Positions 16,403-22,816 of a DNA stretch of 22,816 bases are shown here, piece by piece. The stretch comes from Baffinella frigidus (taxonomy: Eukaryota > Cryptophyceae > Cryptomonadales > Baffinellaceae): NCBI GenBank assembly GCA_026770585.1, contig MU646366.1, positions 989,551 to 1,012,366 on the forward strand, read 5' to 3'. Position 1 is the stretch's first letter. Every line of letters starts with the position of its first letter. The notes beneath the pieces were generated by a model. The model did not search any database, was not told where the DNA came from, and saw only the letters and a program-made list of their open reading frames with translations. Both the position numbers and the translations under genes were made by a program.

Positions 16403-16633
16403 TCATACCTTGGCTCCTACACATTTGCCGGCGAAAAGGGTTGCGGCATTCCGATCAAATGAGATTTTTTTGCATATTTCTATACAGACACACTCGTGGG
16501 CCTCTGGCAGTCTGTGTTGTCCGCAAAATTGTTGCCTGCAGTACTTGCATTTTCCAACAACCATCACTACCCTGGCTCTACACACATCCAAGTCGCATAT
16601 TGTTCTCTTCCGATGTATTTTGTTTTCATTCAT
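16403..16633 (-). CDS. Small AN1-type zinc-finger protein
   Basis: 76 residues from the ATG at 16633. That ATG is chosen because a TATATAA element ends 38 bases upstream (first T at 16677, 44 bases before the start), whereas the longer frame from 16711 would begin before that element. The core follows the AN1 pattern: C-x4-C, then CKYC, FCGQHRLPEAHEC. This matches the C..C...FC..HR.P..H.C signature of ZFAND-type fingers. AN1 proteins link to ubiquitin/proteasome stress responses. A stand-alone 76-residue form in a viral cluster suggests modulation of host protein quality control (inference). Basic residues precede the finger, and a short Cys-containing tail follows. Confidence 0.8.
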   Translation of the reverse strand: MNENKIHRKRTICDLDVCRARVVMVVGKCKYCRQQFCGQHRLPEAHECVCIEICKKISFDRNAATLFAGKCVGAKV

Positions 16634-16670
16634 TTGATGTGTACGGTTGTATTGTGATTCAATACTACGT

Positions 16671-16677
16671 TTATATA
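16671..16677 (-). promoter_or_regulatory. TATA box of the AN1 gene
   Basis: The minus strand reads TATATAAACG, 44 bases before the ATG at 16633. It lies about 30 bases past the stop of the membrane-protein gene. Confidence 0.7.
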
Positions 16678-16707
16678 TCACTCGACTTACGCACGCTCGT
16701 AATGTGA

Positions 16708-17772
16708 TCATTTAGTAGCAACAATGGCAGTAGAGCTTTGTTGCGCTCGGGACATAGTGCTATTGACAGTAGCAATGATGATGACAAAGCCGAGTAAGAC
16801 AGGAATACCATTACTATCTCCAATAGAATTTACGTAAGCTGTGACGTCTCGTATCGCTCCATTGAGGCCTACCAAAAACAGCAGGTCTATCAACCATGGA
16901 ATCGTGCTGACAGCATTAGGGATGTGACGCAAGAGTGTAACCGCGACGAACATCAACACTGCCAGTGTTACACCAGTGAGTTGTATTTCGGAGAATATCA
17001 GTGTGATGAATGTAGCAGTACGCCATGTTGTGAATTGTTGTACACCCTGGAGATCAGCAGATGTGCCATGAAAGTGCCACAGCAAACTGAACACACCAAG
17101 AATTATAGCAAGGTCGAGGAATCTATCACCGGATGGTGCAAATGTCACAGCACTAAATGCATCAAAAAAGATAAGGTTTGTCACATCGCACATGGGACCA
17201 ATAAGTCTGGCATTATGGGTAGATTCCAAAATCCCCTTGCGGGCATATGGAGATACTAATATGACCACGAATGATACGAGCACAAAAACTCGACTTTCCT
17301 GCAGCGGTGAAATGATTCCAGCAATGTTGGTTGAAAAGGCGTAAACAATCTGAGATGAAAATTGCTCACCATCATCTTCAGCTGCGACACTGTGCGGAAT
17401 TAACGTGAGTGCAGCAAGAACAGCCAAGCCCTTAATTATAATCAACACTCGATCTTTAGGGTCTGGTGAATTTACTGTGCCGTCTACATCAGACATCGTC
17501 GCCTTCATAATAGCGTGTGAGAATATAAACAATGTGACTCGTCGCAGACAGAATATCGTTCGAGTAACAGACCCCCCAGAAGGTATCGTATGCAGAATTG
17601 TCATACATAAAATATTCAAACTTCCGATGAAGACTGCTGTCCATAGTACTGGTATAACATCCCCCATCATCTTCAGAAACAAGTTAATTATAGACAACAT
17701 TACCACGCGCTCTACGCGTGACGTGATGGTCGTAATGGTGTGGAATGGGATCATTTTCGAGGGTGTACTCAT
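16708..17772 (-). CDS. Polytopic membrane protein, 354 residues
   Basis: Roughly eight to nine hydrophobic segments, for example VIPVLWTAVFIGSLNILC (~39-56), RVLIIIKGLAVLAALTLI (~107-124), VFVLVSFVVILVSPY (~161-175), FLDLAIILGVFSLLW (~218-232), a long stretch around 252-284, WLIDLLFLVGLNGAI (~294-308) and IPVLLGFVIIIATVNS (~324-339). No cleavable signal peptide, enzyme motif or transporter signature is recognised. A virion-membrane or host-membrane protein of the element is plausible, but the family is unknown. The start at 17772 lies 40 bases after TATTTAAT. It is divergent from the 94-residue gene with only 64 bp between start codons. The stop lies 31 bases before the AN1 TATA box. Confidence 0.85.
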   Translation of the reverse strand: MSTPSKMIPFHTITTITSRVERVVMLSIINLFLKMMGDVIPVLWTAVFIGSLNILCMTILHTIPSGGSVTRTIFCLRRVTLFIFSHAIMKATMSDVDGTVNSPDPKDRVLIIIKGLAVLAALTLIPHSVAAEDDGEQFSSQIVYAFSTNIAGIISPLQESRVFVLVSFVVILVSPYARKGILESTHNARLIGPMCDVTNLIFFDAFSAVTFAPSGDRFLDLAIILGVFSLLWHFHGTSADLQGVQQFTTWRTATFITLIFSEIQLTGVTLAVLMFVAVTLLRHIPNAVSTIPWLIDLLFLVGLNGAIRDVTAYVNSIGDSNGIPVLLGFVIIIATVNSTMSRAQQSSTAIVATK

Positions 17773-17802
17773 CCGTGTGTGGTGTTGATTTCGGTGGGAA
17801 TG

Positions 17803-17813
17803 TAATTAAATAT
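17803..17813. promoter_or_regulatory. Bidirectional AT-rich core promoter
   Basis: TAATTAAATAT is the only AT-rich core in the 64-bp gap between divergent start codons at 17772 (minus) and 17837 (plus). Read on the minus strand it gives TATTTAATTA 40 bases before the membrane-protein ATG. On the plus strand it begins 34 bases before the other ATG. One element probably serves both genes. Confidence 0.5.
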
Positions 17814-17836
17814 CAGTGACTGTGGGGGTGTGAACC

Positions 17837-18121
17837 ATGGCTCTCCAAAGACCCATTTGCAAAACCTCCGAGATTCAAGAGCAGATACGTACGGCCCATT
17901 ATCAGAAGATAGCTTTTCAATACACGGCGAAGAGACAAGTGGCGAACCAACCCACCTCATATTTCAATTTGTTTGACTTGATTTCCAAAGTCGGTCCCAC
18001 AGACTGGGTTTGCATACGACAGGGCATCATATATTTAAAGAACGTTCGAGGCTCATTGTATCTGCTCAGATATAATGAGCATGGAACCTACGAATTCTGC
18101 TGCTTACATTTCTATGGATGA
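17837..18121 (+). CDS. Small protein of 94 residues, unrecognised
   Basis: The start sits in a strong initiation context (aaccATGGc). The protein has a basic N-terminal helix-forming half (LQRPICKTSEIQEQIRTAHY) and a mixed beta-like second half ending in LYLLRYNEHGTYEFCCLHFY. No family is recognised. Its last 47 bases overlap the start of the three-exon capsid-associated gene in another frame, and that gene's TATA box lies inside it. This tight overlap is typical of viral gene packing. An intron joining it to the downstream frame cannot be excluded. Confidence 0.6.
   Translation: MALQRPICKTSEIQEQIRTAHYQKIAFQYTAKRQVANQPTSYFNLFDLISKVGPTDWVCIRQGIIYLKNVRGSLYLLRYNEHGTYEFCCLHFYG
18030..18040 (+). 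promoter_or_regulatory. TATA box of the three-exon virion-type gene
   Basis: TATATTTAAAG begins 45 bases before the ATG at 18075. It lies inside the upstream 94-residue ORF. Confidence 0.6.
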
Positions 18122-19306
18122 TAATGCTGCGAACGCAGATTCTCTTATGACTTCTGCGAAGCCGCCTATTCGCATTACTCGACGGTTCAATGTCCAGATC
18201 AGTGGATCTATGCAGGACTTTGAGTCGATGGGTAAGACTGCCGCCACGTGGGCGCCTGTCGGAAACTGCCATGCGGAGATGTTCGGTGCTGAACTCGACA
18301 GTAATGGCTCATACGGGAATGACACCGTGGCAATCACCAACGCGATTGGAAACGCTGTCATTGTGAAGGCTACGATGCTGCAGTCGAAGTCTACGTTCCC
18401 TATCGCACTTGGTCTCACGATGCGTGGTGTTCCTGAGAAGGAGTATATCGAAACCGGTGAGAAGTTCCTCACTACGATCATCCCCGAGCACACTAGCACC
18501 ACCCCCGAGGTGCTCTTCGAGGCCGACATCACAGCGCGGCAGGGACTAGAGTGGCGGAGCCTCTACCCGCAGTACAATGCAACGAACCTCGAGAAGCAGG
18601 GTGTGGTACGTAATCCCATCCCAGTTCGTGCAACAATCCCATAATGTTCATTTGATAACACATATTAATCCCATTTCCATCCAATTATCAGTACTAAAAT
18701 TCACCACTCAATCAGATGGATGTGGCCGGATGCCCTTATGTCTTTGTGAGCCAGGGACACCCTGCTATCAACCTACTCCGCGCAAACTCTGAGCTTCTGG
18801 GCAGTGATATCGATACCATGGCAAAGATTGGTACAACCCCAACTAACCCCTTCAACATTGTATGACGCAATAACAATGTTGCCAAATTAACACACTAACA
18901 ATGTTGCCAAATTAACACAATAACAATGTTGCCAAATAACACAATAACAATGATGCCAAATTAACACACTAACAATACCAAACTACCCCGATTTTGACAC
19001 TGTACTGAACAACGTCCCCCATTTTCAGACAACGAATGGTTCAAGGTTTCGCGGCAGGTTGTTATGCAGTGCTGCCAGACGCTCCGCACGCAGGTGCTGT
19101 CAAAGGTCCAGAGCTCGGATCTCAACGAGCTCAACGTGCAGCTGCATCGTTTCCAGGGTGTCCCGTGGACCTCTCTACCAAACGATGCGTTTATGACGAC
19201 GGGGAACATGGCCGCAGAGGCCCAGCAGGTTGAGTATGCCAACACCCTGATGAAGCCTTGTATGCATATGGCACGAATTGAGCTTGTTTACGAGGTCAAC
19301 CCGTGA
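18075..19306 (+). CDS. Spliced virion-type protein, candidate capsid triplex-like subunit (3 exons)
   Basis: Exons 18075-18605, 18716-18830 and 19029-19306 join in phases 0 and 1 to give 307 residues. Introns start GTACGT and GTACAA and end ATCAG and TTTTCAG; both coding joins restore one continuous frame (…IDNEWFKVSRQ across the second). The protein is rich in beta-type segments (RRFNVQISGSM, NAVIVKATML, IALGLTMRG, ITARQGLEWRSLYPQY), with a helical part in exon 3 and an end at ARIELVYEVNP. The gene lies immediately upstream of the capsid-like gene, shares its high use of C- and G-ending codons and has a late-type TATA. In herpes- and mirusviruses small triplex proteins glue capsomers together. 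Assignment to that role is inference from position, size and codon use. A second ATG at 18081 has better context. A plain capsid-unrelated structural protein is the alternative. Confidence 0.75.
18871..18985. repeat. 25-bp tandem repeat inside intron 2 of the spliced gene
   Basis: TAACAATGTTGCCAAATTAA starts copies at 18871, 18896 and 18921, then diverged copies near 18945 and 18970 (periods 24-25). The repeats fill most of the 198-base intron and do not reach the splice sites. Confidence 0.9.
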
Positions 19307-19430
19307 TGTATGCCAAAAACCTGACGAAGCCTTCTATGCATACGGAACGAATTGAGCTTGTTTACGACGTCAACCCGTGATGTATGTCAAAAACCTGACG
19401 AAGCCTTGTATGTATGTATATGTCACAAAT
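19235..19430. repeat. 74-bp tandem repeat that duplicates the end of the coding region
   Basis: Copy 1 (19235-19308) is the last 23 codons plus stop of the spliced gene. Copy 2 (19309-19382) and partial copy 3 (19383-~19430) lie in the 3' flank. At each junction the stop overlaps a new ATG as TGATG, so copies 2 and 3 also read as short frames in the same sense. Confidence 0.92.
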
Positions 19431-19694
19431 CGAGGTCTGTAAATACGTGTTTTCTGTTTCATTACATAAATCATAAAATATTTTAGTTGGTCGTCAACCG
19501 TCTACCAATATTCCAATTGCGTTGTCAACTTTATACCACACAAATCCCCAGCCTTTCTGCTGTTATGTGCATGGGTGGTAAAATAGCAATGGGTGGTACA
19601 TGGTGTATAACATGTACCACATACACCATACACACAAGTACAATCATGGAACGTATTAAAGGGATGTGTCCTGGTTCACATACAACTCCTGAGA
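19431..19694. promoter_or_regulatory. Intergenic region and upstream region of the capsid-like gene
   Basis: AT-rich DNA (CATAAATCATAAAATATTTTAG at 19464-19485 may hold a 3'-end signal for the spliced gene). A GGTACATGGTGTATAACATG / TGTACCACATACACCAT inverted motif follows near 19595-19630. No separate gene is recognised. Confidence 0.4.
19654..19661 (+). promoter_or_regulatory. TATA-like element of the capsid-like gene
   Basis: TATTAAAG lies 41 bases before the ATG at 19695, the same spacing as the other cluster genes. Confidence 0.6.
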
Positions 19695-22600
19695 ATGTCG
19701 GCTGGTCCAGAAAACGGACAAGGTTCTCGTGGGGATTCAAGCCTAGGGGTCATTCCCACAGGCTCATACATGCCAGGTGATGGTGGTGGTACCTACACCA
19801 AGAGTGACCGCAACCCGTCAATCCAAGAGTATGAGTCCGTCTTTGGCCCCTCTGCACGCGACATCAAGGAGGATCCGATGCGAAGCAAACGCCACCAGCG
19901 CTGGCACCTCCCCGATGTGCTCAAGGGGCCGAACCCGTTCCTCACCGATCGGATTGACGGGCTCATTACTGACACCACGAACTCCCCTTTCACGTCAACT
20001 ATTCTCCCTTACACGTACCTAGAGCACCCGGATGCAAAAATCAAGTGGAATGTCTGGTCTTTCGACGAGGGTATGGCTAACCGTGTTCCATACGAGTCGG
20101 CGGCCCGTGTTCTCACTCAGAGCAAGCAATCGTTTGCTGGATACACGGTTCGTCAGGGTCTCGCCATCACCATGGAGCATAATTTCATGATGTCTCCTGA
20201 GGGTCGCGTCAACTTCGCAAACCAGCTCAAACAGATGGTGGGTTCTATTCAGTACACGAACGACCTCGACGTCCACATTGCCCTCATCACTGCTCCGTCG
20301 TATGCACGGAAGATCAACGAGAAGTACTATGCACGTGACAAGAATGTCTGGCAGCGATGCCGTCAATATGTTGACCTCTTCGGTATCATGCAGAAGAACC
20401 CAAACGCGCTTGACCTTATCATTGAAGACACCAAGGCAACCATGAAGTCATGGGGTTCGCAAGACCCGTCGTTCCTTCTCACGAACAGTAAGCTGACGAT
20501 GCAGCTGACAATGACACCCGAGAGGACGCAGTATGTCACTCAGGGTCCGGACGGTCTCAAGCGCTTGGCCGACGGTCCCAACCTCACCAAGTACCGTGGT
20601 CTCGACGTCATCCACTCGCGCTCATTTTCGACAGAGACGGGTGCAAGGCCGCGCGACCTCCTTGACCGCCGTGTGCGCGTGGCTGAGTATTACGTTGTCC
20701 ATGGTGTTAGTATGAATGATATCGATACCCTAACAGTTCAGATGTACGACCAGTCCAAAGATACTATGTTTGTGCTGTCGGGGTATGACCTACTTGAAAA
20801 TGCTCTACTACCTGATGAAAAGGAGGAAGCTAAGATCGAATTATACCCTCCCAGAACGAGGGGTGGTGGTGGCCGTACACCGTTTTCTGTTCGGACCATA
20901 ATAGAAAACCGGACTAAGAACTCGCGTGGCCAAACTAAAGCATCGAAAGCCGCGGAAACTATCAAATGTAACAAGTGGGCTGATGTTGCACGTCAGGCAG
21001 CCAGCAAGAATCAAAGCATATTTGAGCTGATTAAGGACAATATGATTTATCACGGCAATCTTGGCACTGGTGCGCAAAGATATTTGATTTCCAATGCATT
21101 GACGATGCCTTTCAAATACATTGATGCAGACAACATCGAGACGCATTGGAAATTAACTGCAAAGGACCCTTTGAGGACTACTCAGGTTCACGATTGTCTT
21201 CAGGAATGGACCACATACACCAATGGATCAGTGCAAGGAATTTATATGGGACAACTCCCAACTGATGATATTATAACCTACTTGCTCGAAGATGTGGAAA
21301 TATCTGATGCAGAGCTTTCGCCTATTAATCGAATGCTTGCATTCGCAATGGGGTTTCAAAGTGGGTTTGAGGAATTTGGCCCAGATGCTTCTTGTTACAG
21401 GAAATCGCGGCTTTTCATGATCAACGCATGGTGCGCTTCAGAAGATACAGGCGACTTCACACTACTCGAGAACCTTTGCATTATAGGAAATGATACCGTT
21501 GGTGAGTGGCTCCGCCGTCTGAAAAACCATGACGATTTCGTGAAGGCTATGACACGAGATTTCAAATCCATGAACGGTGCAACGAACTTCAAGTGCTTAA
21601 CACAAGAATCGCTTCAGTATTGGACTGCGGATGGTACGCAGACGCTGGGAGAAGATTGTAAAACTCTCCTCCTTCATCTGGTGAGGCATATGATGGCATT
21701 GCTCTTTGGAACGCACAACCAACACGGTGAAAGCACGTCGGCCAAAATTACGATGAATGCGTCAGGGGGTGTCTTTATGGGGTATAAGTTCGATGAGAGT
21801 GTATACCTTGATACTGCCACGGGTCTCCTCCCACCGGGCTCCTCTTTGGAGCCCAGACAGGTGACTGACGACGAAATGGAGGATTACGGTCTTTCGGGCA
21901 GCATCCTAAAGGAAATGCTGGCTGACGAGGACAAGAAATACGACATTGTCATGGTACGTCCCAATATTGAGCACAACATGCTTGGTGTGGTGATGGGCCG
22001 CGGTGGTAAGGATGACCTTGGGGCCACCTTCTGGGGACAGACCGAGCTCAGTGTGTATGACGATGGAATGCATGGTAAGTGGGGCATGTCGTACAAATAC
22101 CACGAGCGGGCCATTGTTCTCAACGAGAAGAACCTCATGCGCTGCTGGGACGTTGCGTTCAACGGCTACAATGGTGGTTGTGATGACACGTTTATGACGT
22201 GGGATGGTGAAGACAGTCACTTCCGCGACAGTTGCAACAACCTCGACAAGCCGTATGACGGACCTAGTATTTGTTGTATGATATTCCCCGCAGGTCAGAA
22301 GACGTGGCCGAACCCTATCATGCTGACTTCAACTGGGGCAGATAACGATGCTGACACAGATGGTGATGCATGGATAGACCCGGAGAACATCAACAGTGTC
22401 TACGACAAGCGTATGAAGGTTTTCGACCAGCAGGAGTGGGGTGAGCGATACGCACAATACGCCCAGCACGCCAACTTTCCGGATTTCCGAATGCTACATG
22501 CGACCCGCAAACCCGCAGGCTCTGCTGCACACGACTCGCTGACCTGCGCCACCAGTGTGGCTTTCCAGGGAACTATCAAGATCGACCGCACAGGCAATGG

Positions 22601-22721
22601 GGTGTACGAGCATATCCGGGGTGCTGGCCACCTTGGAGACTCGTATGTCGGTTGTGCGTCTGTTCGGGAGGGTAAGGGGTATAGGCAAGATGGTCCTCCT
22701 TCCAACATGCGGTTGATGTAA
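19695..22721 (+). CDS. Candidate HK97-fold major capsid protein (mirusvirus-like), 1,008 residues
   Basis: An uninterrupted frame. Residues 1-60 are Gly/Pro-rich and disordered. Residues ~100-165 (TILPYTYLEHPDAKIKW, AGYTVRQGLAITMEHNF) read like an N-arm and E-loop. Residues ~166-200 (SPEGRVNFANQLKQMVGSIQ) form the long spine helix, followed by a P-domain-like alpha/beta segment to ~335. Residues ~340-690 are an insertion with different codon use, comparable to a tower domain. Residues ~690-1008 return to a conserved-looking beta-rich part (YDIVMVRPNIEHNMLGVVMG, ELSVYDDGMHGKWGMSYKY) and a Gly/Tyr-rich tail. The layout suits HK97-type capsid proteins of mirusviruses and herpesviruses. It is inferred from pattern, not from a search. 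High codon bias in the flanking domains suggests strong expression. The start is supported by TATTAAAG 41 bases upstream. Confidence 0.65.
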   Translation: MSAGPENGQGSRGDSSLGVIPTGSYMPGDGGGTYTKSDRNPSIQEYESVFGPSARDIKEDPMRSKRHQRWHLPDVLKGPNPFLTDRIDGLITDTTNSPFTSTILPYTYLEHPDAKIKWNVWSFDEGMANRVPYESAARVLTQSKQSFAGYTVRQGLAITMEHNFMMSPEGRVNFANQLKQMVGSIQYTNDLDVHIALITAPSYARKINEKYYARDKNVWQRCRQYVDLFGIMQKNPNALDLIIEDTKATMKSWGSQDPSFLLTNSKLTMQLTMTPERTQYVTQGPDGLKRLADGPNLTKYRGLDVIHSRSFSTETGARPRDLLDRRVRVAEYYVVHGVSMNDIDTLTVQMYDQSKDTMFVLSGYDLLENALLPDEKEEAKIELYPPRTRGGGGRTPFSVRTIIENRTKNSRGQTKASKAAETIKCNKWADVARQAASKNQSIFELIKDNMIYHGNLGTGAQRYLISNALTMPFKYIDADNIETHWKLTAKDPLRTTQVHDCLQEWTTYTNGSVQGIYMGQLPTDDIITYLLEDVEISDAELSPINRMLAFAMGFQSGFEEFGPDASCYRKSRLFMINAWCASEDTGDFTLLENLCIIGNDTVGEWLRRLKNHDDFVKAMTRDFKSMNGATNFKCLTQESLQYWTADGTQTLGEDCKTLLLHLVRHMMALLFGTHNQHGESTSAKITMNASGGVFMGYKFDESVYLDTATGLLPPGSSLEPRQVTDDEMEDYGLSGSILKEMLADEDKKYDIVMVRPNIEHNMLGVVMGRGGKDDLGATFWGQTELSVYDDGMHGKWGMSYKYHERAIVLNEKNLMRCWDVAFNGYNGGCDDTFMTWDGEDSHFRDSCNNLDKPYDGPSICCMIFPAGQKTWPNPIMLTSTGADNDADTDGDAWIDPENINSVYDKRMKVFDQQEWGERYAQYAQHANFPDFRMLHATRKPAGSAAHDSLTCATSVAFQGTIKIDRTGNGVYEHIRGAGHLGDSYVGCASVREGKGYRQDGPPSNMRLM

Positions 22722-22725
22722 TAAA
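22720..22725 (+). terminator. Polyadenylation signal overlapping the capsid-gene stop
   Basis: AATAAA begins at the second base of the TAA stop (22719-22721). This implies a very short 3'UTR. The remaining 90 bases hold no recognisable gene. Confidence 0.5.
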
Positions 22726-22816
22726 TGGATTAGAAAATAGACCGTATTCGAATCTATTTGGAATGTTCAAATTTACAGCAGTATAGCTCAATATGGTAAG
22801 AACCAAACCTAGTAAG

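Noticed and set aside
16078-16424. Overlapping ORFs on both strands around 16.1-16.4 kb
   Set aside because: They run through the tRNA-Glu gene and its terminator and have no recognisable content.
16634-16711. Longer start (16711) for the AN1 protein
   Set aside because: The TATATAA element would then lie inside the coding region; the ATG at 16633 fits the cluster-wide spacing.

Overview
The window is nuclear DNA of a unicellular eukaryote, most likely an alga. The evidence is spliceosomal introns with matching phases, a TTTAGGG-type telomeric repeat array, a class II eIF4E gene, a RING/TRAF-like gene and a eukaryotic-type tRNA-Glu. TTTAGGG repeats occur in green plants and algae but also in dinoflagellates and other lineages, so I do not name the species.

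Region 1, about 1-7,100: GC-rich host DNA with long G and C homopolymers. It holds the last four visible exons of an alpha/beta-hydrolase (plus strand; one intron carries a 134-bp inverted-repeat element), a 0.5-kb interstitial and degenerate telomeric array, a tentative two-exon glutamine-rich gene, a tentative Lys/Glu-rich terminal exon, and a five-exon class II eIF4E (4EHP/nCBP type) on the minus strand. The eIF4E stop codon falls inside a short telomere-like tract.

Region 2, about 7,100-10,850: repeat-dense DNA with 69-, 53- and 67-bp tandem repeats and a GGTA microsatellite, followed by an intronless 577-residue RING/TRAF-zinc-finger/MATH-like protein with codon-length internal repeats.

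Region 3, about 10,850 to the right edge: a sharp drop in GC, a 31-bp tandem repeat and a long hairpin, then a compact gene cluster that looks viral. It contains a candidate permuted NlpC/P60-like protein, an ankyrin protein, a pair of cysteine-rich ORFs (the first with a nuclear-localisation-like tract), a tRNA-Glu, a small AN1 zinc-finger protein, a polytopic membrane protein, a 94-residue protein, a three-exon 307-residue protein and a 1,008-residue protein. The last has the layout of an HK97-fold major capsid protein with a large internal insertion. Seven of these genes have a TATA-like element 34-45 bases before the start codon, a shared promoter architecture.

My reading is that region 3 is one end, or an internal part, of an endogenous mirusvirus-like element (HK97-fold double-stranded DNA viruses of protists, known to carry spliceosomal introns). 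The 307-residue gene just upstream of the capsid gene is a candidate capsid accessory (triplex-like) protein. No polymerase, terminase, portal or integrase gene is visible, so the assignment rests on the capsid-like protein, the gene packing and the promoters. It needs structure prediction and profile searches.
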